A DNA stretch of 64,000 nucleotides from DATJMJ01 sp035503915 (lineage in GTDB: Bacteria; Actinomycetota; Acidimicrobiia; Acidimicrobiales; Palsa-688), in NCBI GenBank assembly GCA_035503915.1, contig DATJSU010000029.1, forward strand, positions 1 through 64,000. The letters are read 5' to 3'. The notes beneath the pieces are model-generated. The model saw only the letters and a list, made by a program, of their open reading frames with translations, did no database searches and had not been told where the DNA came from. Below, in pieces: positions 22,306 through 31,951 of the stretch. Made by a program: the position numbers and the translations under genes. Numbering within the stretch: position 1 is the stretch's first letter; each line of letters opens with the position of its first letter.

Positions 22306-24387
22306 TCAGCCGAGGGTCAAGACGAGCCTGTCCTTGATGGAGGTGCCACCTTTCACAGTCACCTCCGCCCAACCCTTGATCGTGTGCTTCTTGGCGCCCT
22401 TCAAGTAGCGCATGCCGGTCTTGTTGACCCCGAGGTGGACCGTGAAGGTCTTCCCCGCATCGGCGTGGTAATCGGCGCCCGCGATCTTTGTCACGACATC
22501 CAGGAGGGTGACCGTGCCCTTACAGGCGAGGGTGCTGCAGCGGAACTTCAGGTACACGACGCCCTTGGTAACCTTCGCCGAGGACGTGAGGTCGGTCACG
22601 GCCGGCTTGGGCTTCGGCTTTGGCCTTGTGGTTGTCGTCGTCGGGATGGTCGTGGTGGTCGTCGGCGCCGTGGGCGTCGGGCCGGTCACGTTGCCAACGA
22701 GGGTTATCGTGTCTGTGCTGCTCGATGACGGCGGGTTGATGACATTGGCGATCGTCAAAGAGATGACGTCCCCAGAATTGACCGTATTGGGTACGGTCAG
22801 GGTGACTGTACTGGTCCCGCCCCCGGTGAGCCCCGTGGTCACGGTGCCCGACCCGCTCGAGGTAGTCGAGTCAGCAATGCTGTAAGAACTCGGGCTGTTT
22901 GGGAAAACTGTCCCATCTGGGCCCTCGAGCTCGACGGTACCCGCGCCACCTGCCAACGTAGCCGTCGCATGCACGTTTGAGATCGTGTACGTGGCGATCG
23001 CGCCCGTAGATGCCGGGTTCACGGTAACAATGACCCCCGGGCTGGCGTTGGCACCGATCGTGTACGTCGCGGCGTCGGTAGGGACGGGGTCGCTCGAAGT
23101 GGAAACAGCGAAATCACTTACTGGTCCGGTGTTTGGGGGATTGGTGACCCCAACCAAGATGACAGTGATCGAATCGTGAGCGTTGATCGTGTCCAGGAGA
23201 GTGATCGTGGCAGAGCCACTGGCCAACACCGGCCCACTCGCCACGAAATGCCAGTTTTGCGTGTTGTCGATCACCTCGATCCCAGACACAGTTGTGAAGT
23301 TCGTCGGGCCGGAGCTCTCGGTCAGCGATATCGTGCCCCCCGCACTCACGCCATCGCTCGCCTCGAAGCTGACCGTGTAGGTCGTCGAGGCACCCGCAAT
23401 GGACGACGAGGGCGATGCCGCCAGCCCGGTTACCGAGCCACCGAAGGCAACCGATTCGGTGGCCTCGGCGGGCGGCGTGACGGTTATCTCGTTTGAGGCG
23501 CTGGCTGCCGGGTTGGTGCCTGTCGCGGTGATCGTGAGGGTGTCGCCGCTCGCCAAGCTGCTCGCCAAATTGAGCGTGACAGTTGCGCCTGAGGCCGACG
23601 CGCTCGTGACCGTATCGGACGCCGTTGAGCCGCCGGACGGCGTGTAGTTCACGCTGTAGCCAGAACCATTGAGGGAACTGAGGAACGTGATCGTGTCGCT
23701 CCCTGCCGTGGCGACAGCGTCGAGGACGAGCGAGCTGGTAGAACCCGCGAGCGTTACTCCGCCGATCGTGTAGGTCGTGTTGGCGCCCAGGCCGTAAGTC
23801 CCCGCTGCCAACGAGATCCCAGAACTGTTGACCGTGATGGTGTTGGAGGTCGCGGCTGTCGTGTTCCTCGAGGTCGAGAGGCCGAAGGTGAACGAGCCGA
23901 CCGAGGTCGGTGCGGCCGCGCTGAAGTCCAGGTCGACATTGCTGCCGGCGGCGATGGAGCAGGAGCTCTGCAGCTCGACCGTTACCAGGCTCGTGGTGTC
24001 GCTGCCCCCGTTCGTCCCGCTTTGGATGCACGAGCTACCGACGAGGTCGACGTTCGCCGGCACCGACCCAAGCGCCAACCCGTTGACCGCCAGGCTTACC
24101 CAGTCGTCCGAGCTACCTGCCAGCGCGTTGCCGACAGTGAAGCTGACCTGGAAATTGGTGGACTGGCCCTTTGTTACGCTGCCCGGCGACGCGACCAGGT
24201 CGCTCACGGCACCTGAGGGGGTCCCGATCGTGTAATAGCTGCTCGTGACGTCGGCGTAGGCCGGGCCGGCGGTGAGAGTAAGGGCTGAGACAAGGGCGCC
24301 CGCCGTCAACGCCGCAACGCCGGCGAGCAATTTGGGCCGGCGGCCTCCCCGCCCGCGCTGGCCTGCCTGATGACTGAGTGTTTGCAT
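22306..24387 (-). CDS. Large secreted Ser/Thr-rich beta protein
   Basis: The 693-residue product (ATG at 24387; a GTG at 24414 is possible) has a basic N-terminus and a Sec signal ending at about GPAYA. The mature part is very rich in Ser, Thr, Gly and Val and alternates short beta strands: several modules contain SDLVASPGSVTKGQSTNF-like or TYTIGAN-like strands, which suggests repeated Ig-like folds. A TTTTTIPTTTTTRPKPKPKP linker leads to a compact C-terminal domain with two Cys (FRCSTLACKG) and a Lys-rich end. I do not recognise a named family. It is probably a surface or matrix protein; no sortase motif or C-terminal membrane helix is present. Confidence 0.75.
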   Translation of the reverse strand: MQTLSHQAGQRGRGGRRPKLLAGVAALTAGALVSALTLTAGPAYADVTSSYYTIGTPSGAVSDLVASPGSVTKGQSTNFQVSFTVGNALAGSSDDWVSLAVNGLALGSVPANVDLVGSSCIQSGTNGGSDTTSLVTVELQSSCSIAAGSNVDLDFSAAAPTSVGSFTFGLSTSRNTTAATSNTITVNSSGISLAAGTYGLGANTTYTIGGVTLAGSTSSLVLDAVATAGSDTITFLSSLNGSGYSVNYTPSGGSTASDTVTSASASGATVTLNLASSLASGDTLTITATGTNPAASASNEITVTPPAEATESVAFGGSVTGLAASPSSSIAGASTTYTVSFEASDGVSAGGTISLTESSGPTNFTTVSGIEVIDNTQNWHFVASGPVLASGSATITLLDTINAHDSITVILVGVTNPPNTGPVSDFAVSTSSDPVPTDAATYTIGANASPGVIVTVNPASTGAIATYTISNVHATATLAGGAGTVELEGPDGTVFPNSPSSYSIADSTTSSGSGTVTTGLTGGGTSTVTLTVPNTVNSGDVISLTIANVINPPSSSSTDTITLVGNVTGPTPTAPTTTTTIPTTTTTRPKPKPKPAVTDLTSSAKVTKGVVYLKFRCSTLACKGTVTLLDVVTKIAGADYHADAGKTFTVHLGVNKTGMRYLKGAKKHTIKGWAEVTVKGGTSIKDRLVLTLG

Positions 24388-24530
24388 ACAGGTGACGTTA
24401 ATACCCCAATTCACGCTCGCCCTGACATTGGCGCGCGGTGACTGGTCCTAATGGGCCTCGATGCGACCGAGCTTCTAAGCCTGACCGAAGGTGCGCCTAC
24501 CAGCGGGGGTACCCTCGGGCTGTGCCCGCT

Positions 24531-27242
24531 ATGAAAAGGGGTTTGCGCCGCCCAGCAGCTTTGTTGAGCGTCCTTGCCCTGGCCACGAGCGTAGGCCCGG
24601 TGCGAGCGCTCGCCTCGCCGCGCGACAGCAGCGTCCCTCAGGCTCGGCAAGAGGCGCTATCGCATTCGGGCATTTCGCTCAGCATCGCCGACGCGTACGG
24701 CATAAGCGTGCCCGCCGGCAGCTGGGCCCCCGTCGATGTCAGCGTAACGAACAACACGGCGTCGGTCGTCGTCGGCGAGCTCGCTCTGAAAGCCCCCGTG
24801 GCGCAATTGGTGCAGCCAGGGACCCAGGTCTGCTACTCGAGCACCTACGGCGCCACGGTGTGCTCGGTGGCGGTCGGTTCTGGGCCCTGGTACGCGTACG
24901 CGCCCCTGACTGAGGGTTATGCTGCCGCTCCGTCGACCTCGGTGGTCACGTACCGCTCCCAGCTCGCGATCGCACCGGGAGTCACCAAAGACTTTGTCAT
25001 AGACGTCCTCGCGGCCCAGCCAGCTGGCACTGTCGAAGCCCAAGTTCTCGCTACCGGTGGCAGGCAACTCGCAGTCGCGAGGACGAGGGCCCCCGCTGCC
25101 AGCGTCACGGCCTCGCCAGCGTTGCTCGTCGTCACCGATGACCCCACCTCCGCCTCGGCCCTTTCACTGCCGATGCCCGACGGAGGGCAACCTCAAGTAC
25201 AGCTCCTGCCGCCGGCGGGCCTGCCAGCGTCTTCGTCGGTGCTTGACGCCTTTGCGGCTGTGGTGGTCGACGACGCTGACACGAGCACTTTGAGCCAGGA
25301 ACAGGGCCAAGCGCTCCGGGGCTATGTCCAAGCCGGTGGGACCTTGCTCGTCGCGGGGGGCGCCGGGTGGAGCGCCGAGATCGCCGGGCTCCCCCGGTCG
25401 CTATTGCCTGCCACAGTCGTCGGCACGGGCGCCTTGGCCCTTGGCGGCCTCGCTCACCTCCTCGGATCCCCCCCACCCTCTGGCCAGGTCCCGGTTGACT
25501 ACCTCGCACAGCGCGCAGGAGCAGCCGCAGTATTGACCGAAGGGCACGTACCACTGGCTTTCAAGGCCGCAGTAGGCAACGGCTGCGCGGAGTTCTTGGC
25601 CGTGGACCCGGCGAGGGCGCCTCTCGCCCTCTGGCCAGGACAGGGCGCTCTGCTCGGACGGCTCCTCGCACCCGCTTTCCAATACGAGTACTACAACCAA
25701 GGCGCGTCGATAGCACCCGGCGGGAGGGTCATTTCGACGATCCCCGTCACGGCCGGGCTGGTGGGCCAGCGCACCGAGCTTTCGTCGCTCATGACCCCGG
25801 CCATGGCGGCGAGCGCCCTTGGGCCCTACCTAGAGCAGATGCCGGGCGCTTCGCTGCCACCGTCTTGGTTGCTCGGCCTGTTGTTGCTCGCCTATGTGCT
25901 CATCGCCGGGCCGAGCTGTTACATAGCGCTCCGGCGCTGGAGGCGCCGCGAGGCCACCTGGGCGGTGCTGCCGGTTTTCGCAATAGTGGCGGGCCTCGTT
26001 GCATACGCGACGGGTGCGGGCATGGACCGGGGAGCGCTGTCGGACCAGCTGCAGGTCGCCGTCATGTCATCTGGGAGCCACCTCGCGGAAGTGAGCTCCC
26101 TAGGGGCCGTTTATTTGCCCCAGGGAGGATCCAGCGCTGTCTGGTTGGCTGGTAGTGGCCCGGTGACTGACCTTGGCGCAGCAGCAGGCGGCCACTTGAC
26201 CGTGGCGCCGGGCGGCCAATTGACGGGCGCAGCGCTGAGCATCGCCGGCCCGGGCGACTCGCTGGGCGGCTGGGCGTCGAGTGACGACGTCGATCTCCGG
26301 GGCACGCTGGGCGGCGCGGTTTGGGACTCCGGGGGCTCTGTGGTCGGAACCGTTACAAACCACCTCGGAGTCGCCCTAAAGGACGCCTTTGTCGTGGAAG
26401 CTTACGTAGAGTCGAGCAACATCGGCACAATACCTGCCGGCGGTTCGGCCAACTTCAAGATGCCGGTGCCTTCGCGCCAACCGGGCGCAAGTTGGGTTGT
26501 CCCATTTGTCGGGAGCCCGTTCCTCCCAAGCAGCACTCACGGTTTTGCCGCCGCGCGCCAGCAAGCAGCTTTGCAAGGGCTCAGCGAGCTGGCAGCAGAG
26601 TACTCGGGAGCGAGCAACGGCCCTGTCCTGGTCGCTTTGGCAGCGAAGCCCTTCGTGGCGAGCGAACGGAGTGGCTCCCGTTCTGCAGCCGTCGACGCAA
26701 TAGTCCTGCCCCTCCAACCAGAGGAACGCTCGCAGTGGAAGATCTCTGACATGGCGCCAGAACTGGTCGGCTCCCGGGGTGTCACCGCCGGCGCGGGGTC
26801 GCTCTACGGTTCCCTTGTCCTTGGCAAGGGCGGTTCCCTGGATTACGAGTTCATACTGCCAGGTGCTGATTGGCACCGGTTACGCCTCAATTTCGGCTCT
26901 GCCGACGGGTCGACGACACTGGGGTCGGGATCGACTCCCGGGCTTGGCGTGTCGACCGGCGCACTAGGTTCGGTGAACGGTGCAGTCGTGGGCGTAGACG
27001 CCGACGACTTTTCAGTGAGCGCGTTCAATTTCGCCAACGCTGCCTGGGAGCGGCTCCCGGTTTCCCTGGGCGGAGGCGACATCACCGCAAACCTGGCCAA
27101 TGCAGCGCGTTTGGTAGGCCCCGGGGGGGCCGTTGAGGTCCAGCTGCGCTCTGCGGTCGCGAACTTGGAGGTCATAGGCCAGGTCCCTGCGCTCTCGGCC
27201 GCGCCCGGCCGGTCCCCAGTCAGCGGGACGAGAGCGCGATGA
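24531..27242 (+). CDS. Membrane protein with GATase-like domain, MoxR locus
   Basis: The 903-residue product (ATG at 24531; GTG at 24522 possible) has a signal peptide, an extracytoplasmic beta-rich region, then a class I glutamine-amidotransferase-like segment (AVVVDDADTSTLSQEQGQAL, YVQAGGTLLVAGGAG at about 245-295) without an evident catalytic Cys. Two membrane helices lie near residues 445-500 (LLGLLLLAYVLIAGPSCYIA and VLPVFAIVAGLVAYATG). The C-terminal 400 residues are outside again and beta-rich. It overlaps the ABC ATPase gene by 4 bp. Proteins of this layout accompany ABC and MoxR/DUF58 genes in Gram-positive bacteria; the precise role is unknown. Confidence 0.75.
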   Translation: MKRGLRRPAALLSVLALATSVGPVRALASPRDSSVPQARQEALSHSGISLSIADAYGISVPAGSWAPVDVSVTNNTASVVVGELALKAPVAQLVQPGTQVCYSSTYGATVCSVAVGSGPWYAYAPLTEGYAAAPSTSVVTYRSQLAIAPGVTKDFVIDVLAAQPAGTVEAQVLATGGRQLAVARTRAPAASVTASPALLVVTDDPTSASALSLPMPDGGQPQVQLLPPAGLPASSSVLDAFAAVVVDDADTSTLSQEQGQALRGYVQAGGTLLVAGGAGWSAEIAGLPRSLLPATVVGTGALALGGLAHLLGSPPPSGQVPVDYLAQRAGAAAVLTEGHVPLAFKAAVGNGCAEFLAVDPARAPLALWPGQGALLGRLLAPAFQYEYYNQGASIAPGGRVISTIPVTAGLVGQRTELSSLMTPAMAASALGPYLEQMPGASLPPSWLLGLLLLAYVLIAGPSCYIALRRWRRREATWAVLPVFAIVAGLVAYATGAGMDRGALSDQLQVAVMSSGSHLAEVSSLGAVYLPQGGSSAVWLAGSGPVTDLGAAAGGHLTVAPGGQLTGAALSIAGPGDSLGGWASSDDVDLRGTLGGAVWDSGGSVVGTVTNHLGVALKDAFVVEAYVESSNIGTIPAGGSANFKMPVPSRQPGASWVVPFVGSPFLPSSTHGFAAARQQAALQGLSELAAEYSGASNGPVLVALAAKPFVASERSGSRSAAVDAIVLPLQPEERSQWKISDMAPELVGSRGVTAGAGSLYGSLVLGKGGSLDYEFILPGADWHRLRLNFGSADGSTTLGSGSTPGLGVSTGALGSVNGAVVGVDADDFSVSAFNFANAAWERLPVSLGGGDITANLANAARLVGPGGAVEVQLRSAVANLEVIGQVPALSAAPGRSPVSGTRAR

Positions 27243-28255
27243 GCGAGCTCATGGTGAGGGTTGAGGGCCTCACGAAGCGTTATGGCGAGGTGGAAGCCCT
27301 CTCGGGGTTGAGCCTCGCGGTAAAGAAGGGTGAGATCTTTGGGTTTATCGGCCCGAACGGCGCGGGCAAGACGACGGCGCTGCGAGTCCTTGCGGGGCTC
27401 TGCTGGCCGACCGACGGTTTGGTCGAAGTGAACGGGGTCGACGTCCTCCAGCAGCCGGCGCTGCTGCGTTCTCTCACCGGTTACATGCCAGATTTCTTCG
27501 GGGTTTACGGGTCGATGACGGCCGAGGAGTACCTGACTTTTTATGCCTCGTGCTACAAGGTGCCGCGCAGGGTGACCGGCCGGGTGGTAGACGACTTGCT
27601 CGCTTTGGTCGAGCTCGGCGCCAAGCGCGAAGCACAGGTCGAAAGCCTCTCAAGAGGCATGAAACAGCGCCTCTGCTTGGCCCGTGCCCTCGTCCACGAC
27701 CCTGAGCTGCTCCTCCTGGACGAGCCTGCATCAGGCCTTGACCCGAAGGCTCGTGCAGACATGCGCGACCTCGTAAGGGCGCTGGGAGAGATGGGCAAGA
27801 CTGTTGTGCTATCGAGCCACATCCTGCCTGAGCTCGCTGAGATGTGCACCAGCTTCGGGATAATCCACAAGGGCAAAATGGTCACGGTCGGGCCTGCCCA
27901 ATCGCTCTTCGCAAGTGCCGGCGAACGCCGCGCGAGGGCGCGCGTACAAGGAGATTTCGAGGGCGCTGCTGGAAGGGCGCGGGCTGTGGCTGGGGTCACT
28001 GCCGTCAACGTAGTCGGGCCTGGGGTGCTCGAGCTCGTTTATTCGGCGGCTGCGCCTGGGCCCGACGAAGAAGGGCCCGCCGGCCTGCTGCGGGCGCTCG
28101 TGCTCGCCGGCGTGCCGGTAGCCGATTTCCGCCCGGAAGAGGATGACCTTGAACGGGTTTTCCTCGAGCTCACGAGCGCACAACTAAGCGTGCGCGAAGA
28201 CCAACAAGAGCAACCAGCCGTCCCTGCCGGCGCGGCGGCGGAGGCCTTGAGGTGA
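27239..28255 (+). CDS. ABC transporter ATP-binding protein
   Basis: This is a 338-residue ABC-2-type ATPase. Walker A (GPNGAGKTT, about 40-48), signature ESLSRGMKQRLCLARALVHD, Walker B LLLLDEPASGLDP and the switch LSSHIL are all intact. A C-terminal extension of about 110 residues follows the nucleotide-binding domain, as in exporters with gliding-type or GldA-like partners. The next gene is its permease, with a GTGA overlap. Its place at the head of a MoxR/DUF58/VWA operon suggests it serves the envelope complex formed by those proteins rather than nutrient import. Confidence 0.92.
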   Translation: MSELMVRVEGLTKRYGEVEALSGLSLAVKKGEIFGFIGPNGAGKTTALRVLAGLCWPTDGLVEVNGVDVLQQPALLRSLTGYMPDFFGVYGSMTAEEYLTFYASCYKVPRRVTGRVVDDLLALVELGAKREAQVESLSRGMKQRLCLARALVHDPELLLLDEPASGLDPKARADMRDLVRALGEMGKTVVLSSHILPELAEMCTSFGIIHKGKMVTVGPAQSLFASAGERRARARVQGDFEGAAGRARAVAGVTAVNVVGPGVLELVYSAAAPGPDEEGPAGLLRALVLAGVPVADFRPEEDDLERVFLELTSAQLSVREDQQEQPAVPAGAAAEALR

Positions 28256-29202
28256 CAACCGCTCTCGCAGCCGTGAGCAAGTGGCTTTGGAACCCGATCA
28301 TCGCCAAGGAGCTTCGCTCCCGGATGAGGAGCTGGCACGCCATGGCCGTCCTCACCGGCTACCTCTGCGTGATCGGAGGTTTCGGCTTTCTCACCTACGA
28401 ATCCGACGTGAGCGGCTCAGTGAGCGTCGTCCAAGTAGGTGCCGTCGGCAGCGACCTCTTCACAGTGCTCTCAGCGGCAGTGATGGTGACGGTCGCCCTC
28501 GTCGTCCCCGGGCTCGTCAGCCCGGCGATCAGTGGCGAACGGGAGCGCAAGACCCTCGAACTACTTTTGGTGACACCACTCCGCCCGGCACGGATCGTGA
28601 TCGGCAAACTGGTAGCTTCCCTGGCTTTCATGGTCCTCTTGATCGTCGCGTGCCTCCCGCTGTTCTCGGTGGCGTTCCTTCTCGGGGGTGTCGCGGCCTC
28701 CCAAGTGCTCGGGCTCTTGGGTTTCACGCTCATGGGCGTCTTCTGCCTCGGGGCGCTCGCGATGTTCACATCTACCACGTTCCGAAGGATTTCGACCTCC
28801 AGCGTGCTCTCTTACCTGGCAATGCTCGCGCTCCTAGCAGGCCCGCTGGTCCTCGGGTTCGGCACTGAACGAGCTTTCTACAACAGCTCCGCCACACGGC
28901 CCCCCGTCCAGCTCGGGCTGCAGCCGCTCGCCGGCGCTCCTGGCGTGATCTATTCCCTAAGCCCTGTTGTCGGGGTCGTCGGCATTCTCGAGAACGGCAA
29001 TTGCAGCGGGACCGGGCTATTTTCGGCAATTACCTTCTCGAACGCGGCGGTGAGCTGCGGCCCGTCCTCACTTTTCACCACAGACATGGGGCCTTTCGGG
29101 ACTTGGCGAACGTGGCAGGTAACGGTCGTCGCGGAAGTATTGCTCACCGCCGCAGCGCTTGGCGGCAGCATCGCTGTGCTCAGGCGGAGAGAAGTTTCGT
29201 GA
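28252..29202 (+). CDS. ABC-2 type permease
   Basis: The 316-residue product is an ABC-2 membrane subunit with six to seven hydrophobic helices. The N-terminal NPIIAKELRSRMRSWHAM amphipathic stretch and SGERERKTLELLLVTPL motif are characteristic. The last loop before the final helix is long and extracytoplasmic, with two Cys. It starts at a GTG overlapping the ATPase stop and ends in a GTGA overlap with the next gene. It should pair with the preceding ATPase; the cargo is unknown. Confidence 0.9.
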   Translation: MTTALAAVSKWLWNPIIAKELRSRMRSWHAMAVLTGYLCVIGGFGFLTYESDVSGSVSVVQVGAVGSDLFTVLSAAVMVTVALVVPGLVSPAISGERERKTLELLLVTPLRPARIVIGKLVASLAFMVLLIVACLPLFSVAFLLGGVAASQVLGLLGFTLMGVFCLGALAMFTSTTFRRISTSSVLSYLAMLALLAGPLVLGFGTERAFYNSSATRPPVQLGLQPLAGAPGVIYSLSPVVGVVGILENGNCSGTGLFSAITFSNAAVSCGPSSLFTTDMGPFGTWRTWQVTVVAEVLLTAAALGGSIAVLRRREVS

Positions 29203-30926
29203 ACTGCGACCTGGAGAAGGCGCTCGCGCCCGTACGTAACCGAGCTCGGCGCGATTGGGCTCTTCGTGCTGCGCTTTGGGGGCTTTCGGCTTGGGCATCA
29301 GGGACCGCGTTAGTTATGGCCTGGTCAAAGGCCGAGCCCCTAACAGGCCCGTGGGCAATTGTTGGCGTCATGGCCGCGGCCGCGGCCTTCGGGACGGCCG
29401 GCGTGTGGGCCAGGCGTCGGCCGTCGCTGGCAAATGTCGCCCGCGTCGCCGACCAGAGGATGGCGCTCGACGAGCGGCTGGGCAGTGCGCTCAGCCTTGC
29501 GCATGCCTACGACGGTACAAACAAGGGACGGGCCTCTGTGGCGCCGGTGCGACGCTCCGGCAGCACCACGACGCTCTTGGGCCGCCTGCATGCGGACGCT
29601 CTTGCGCGGGCCGAAGCATTGGTACCCGCACGCGTTTTTCCGCTCGCGCGCCACCGTGCCCTGGGAGCCATTGCTGTCGGCACGACAGCAATGGCGACGG
29701 CCCTAGCGTTCACACCGACACCTCAGGCGGGCGCCCTTGCACGCCAGGGCGCGGAGCAAGCTGCCATGGCGAGCGCGCGGCGCGCTATCAGGGGTGCCGA
29801 GCACGCCCTCGGCGCCCGATCGTCGGAAGCTGTCGCCGCCCGTGCGGCCCTCCAACAGGCCCTCGCCCGCCTGGCGCGGGCGCGGGCGCCTCTCGCCGGG
29901 CTCGTCGACTTGTCACCGTTGGCGAGCGAGCTCCAAGCTCTCAGCACTTCGGCAACCCAGGCGGCTCAAGACCAAGATGCGGCCGCGGCGGCCGCAGGAC
30001 AGGCCCTTGCCGGCGCACCGGGGGCGGCGCCGCTCGCCTCGGCCTTGCAGGCCAGCAACCTGAAGGCGGCGGGCGTAGACCTGCGCGCTCTCGCCAGCAA
30101 GGTCGGCGCAATGTCGCCGGCCGAGGAGGAGGCCCTCGGGGCGGCGCTTCAGCGCGCGGCGGCGGCCGGAGGGCTCTCCTCTTCAAGCTCAGGCGACGGA
30201 GCAAGCGCCGGAGGAGGGGCCGCAGGGCCGGGGAGTGGCCAGCTGGGGGCGGCTTTGGGTGAGGCTGGGGCGGCTTTGGCCGCGGGCCAGCCGGCAACGG
30301 CTTCCCGGTACCTGGGAACGGCAGCCGCGGGAGCAAATGCCGTCGCCGGCGCCACCTCTACGAGCCAAGAACTCGCTGCCGTCCAGGCCGCCATCAGCAA
30401 CGCCGAAAACCGGCTGGCAGCGCAGGCTCAGGTCGCGTCGGGGGCCGGCTCGGGGCAAGGTACCAGCTCAAGGAGCGCAGCGGGGGCTGGCGGCCCTGGG
30501 AGCGCCCGAGGTCTTGGCGCGGGAGGAGGGGTGCAACCTGGCGCCGGCGCTGCGCGTGGTGAGGGCGGGCGCAGCGGGACAGGTAAGGGAGGAAATGGTG
30601 GTGAAGGCAATGCCGCTAGGGGCGCTGGCGGCAGCGGGGGGAACGGCGGGGCAGGCAGCGGTGCGGGCAGCAGGGTCGGAGCGGGTGAGCCCGCTGGCGG
30701 GACAGGCGGGGCCGGTCAAGTGTTCATAGGAGGCCAGCCGGGCCGGGGAGAAGAAGGGACCGGGAGCAAGCTTGCCACGGGGCTCCTCGGCCGCACGACG
30801 GACTACCGAGCTGTGCTCCCTGCCTTCGAAAAGACGGCCCTTGAAGGGCTCGGTACCGAGGTGGTCGCTGCGGCGGACGAAAGCTTGGTGCGCTCCTACT
30901 TCATTTCCCTCGGGCAAGCGCATTGA
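29199..30926 (+). CDS. Membrane protein with Gly/Ala-rich linker, MoxR locus
   Basis: The start is a GTG at 29199 overlapping the permease stop. The 575-residue product has two membrane helices near the N-terminus (about 25-70) and a third near 155, an Ala-rich helical region (about 180-400), and a Gly/Ser/Ala-rich low-complexity linker (about 370-530) reminiscent of PGRS sequences. A conserved C-terminal helix follows, DYRAVLPAFEKTAL ending VRSYFISL, which resembles the end of helical proteins that precede MoxR genes in such operons. No enzymatic motif is seen. It probably bridges membrane and MoxR/VWA partners. The linker biases codon use strongly. Confidence 0.75.
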   Translation: MNCDLEKALAPVRNRARRDWALRAALWGLSAWASGTALVMAWSKAEPLTGPWAIVGVMAAAAAFGTAGVWARRRPSLANVARVADQRMALDERLGSALSLAHAYDGTNKGRASVAPVRRSGSTTTLLGRLHADALARAEALVPARVFPLARHRALGAIAVGTTAMATALAFTPTPQAGALARQGAEQAAMASARRAIRGAEHALGARSSEAVAARAALQQALARLARARAPLAGLVDLSPLASELQALSTSATQAAQDQDAAAAAAGQALAGAPGAAPLASALQASNLKAAGVDLRALASKVGAMSPAEEEALGAALQRAAAAGGLSSSSSGDGASAGGGAAGPGSGQLGAALGEAGAALAAGQPATASRYLGTAAAGANAVAGATSTSQELAAVQAAISNAENRLAAQAQVASGAGSGQGTSSRSAAGAGGPGSARGLGAGGGVQPGAGAARGEGGRSGTGKGGNGGEGNAARGAGGSGGNGGAGSGAGSRVGAGEPAGGTGGAGQVFIGGQPGRGEEGTGSKLATGLLGRTTDYRAVLPAFEKTALEGLGTEVVAAADESLVRSYFISLGQAH

Positions 30927-31903
30927 CGCCCGAGGCTTTCGGCGAGGCCGCGGCCAAGATCGAGGCCGAGCTCCGCAAGCTCATAGTCGGCCAGGACGAG
31001 CTTCTGCGCGACACTCTGGTCGCTCTTGTGGCGGGCGGGAACGTCCTCCTCGAGGGGGTCCCGGGCCTGGGCAAGACCTCGCTCGTGCGCGCGCTCGGGC
31101 AGGTGCTCGACCTCGGCTTCAGCCGCGTACAGTTCACGCCGGACCTGATGCCCGCCGACATCACCGGGACCACCGTTATCCACGAAGACGAGAAGGGGCG
31201 CCGCTTCGACTTCCAGCCCGGCCCCATCTTCGCGAACCTCGTCCTCGCGGACGAGGTCAACCGCGCGACCCCGAAGGTCCAAAGCGCGCTGCTCGAGGCC
31301 ATGCAGGAAAAGACCGTGACCGTGAGCGGAGCTACGCGACCTCTTCCCGAACCGTTCTTCGTGCTTGCCACTCAAAACCCGATCGAGCTCGAGGGCACCT
31401 ACCCCCTCCCCGAGGCTCAGCTTGACCGCTTCCTCTTCAAGCTCTCCGTCCCCTACCCGACCGAAGACGAACTGGCCGAGATCGCCAGGCGCACAACCGG
31501 CGAAACGACGCCCGTGCTTACGCCCGTGGCGGGAGCGCACGAGGTGCTCGCCATGGGTGCGCTCGCCCGCGCGGTGCCAATCGCAGACCACGTCCTTGGC
31601 TACGCCGTCCGCCTGGTGAGCGCTACCCACCCAGAGCGTTCAGCGCTCCGAGAGATGGCGAGCTATGTCCGCTACGGCGCGAGCCCCCGGGCCGTACAGG
31701 CACTCGTGCTCACAGCGAAAGTGCGAGCCCTCCTGGAGGGCCGCTACAACGTCGCGTTCGCCGACATACGCCAAAGCGCTCTCCCGGTGATGCGCCACAG
31801 GCTCCTGCTCAGGTTCGAGGCTGAGGCCGACGGTGTGAGCAGCGACGAACTAGTACGCCGTCTCCTCGATGCCATAGTCGCCGACCCCGTAGCGACCAGA
31901 TGA
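30923..31903 (+). CDS. MoxR-family AAA+ ATPase
   Basis: The start is a TTG overlapping the previous stop (TTGA). The 326-residue protein is a MoxR AAA+ ATPase: Walker A EGVPGLGKTS at about 45-54, GTTVIHEDEKGRRF, Walker B LVLADEVNRATPKVQSALL, sensor 1 FVLATQNPIELEGTYPLPEA and an arginine-finger helix. MoxR ATPases act as chaperones that load metal or assemble complexes with vWA partners. DUF58 and two vWA-type genes follow at once, the typical partner set. It is preceded by the ABC transporter genes of the same operon. Confidence 0.94.
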   Translation: MTPEAFGEAAAKIEAELRKLIVGQDELLRDTLVALVAGGNVLLEGVPGLGKTSLVRALGQVLDLGFSRVQFTPDLMPADITGTTVIHEDEKGRRFDFQPGPIFANLVLADEVNRATPKVQSALLEAMQEKTVTVSGATRPLPEPFFVLATQNPIELEGTYPLPEAQLDRFLFKLSVPYPTEDELAEIARRTTGETTPVLTPVAGAHEVLAMGALARAVPIADHVLGYAVRLVSATHPERSALREMASYVRYGASPRAVQALVLTAKVRALLEGRYNVAFADIRQSALPVMRHRLLLRFEAEADGVSSDELVRRLLDAIVADPVATR

Positions 31904-31951
31904 CGGCAAGAGAACCTCGCCCAGCTGGGGGGCCAGACTGCAACCAGGGCG

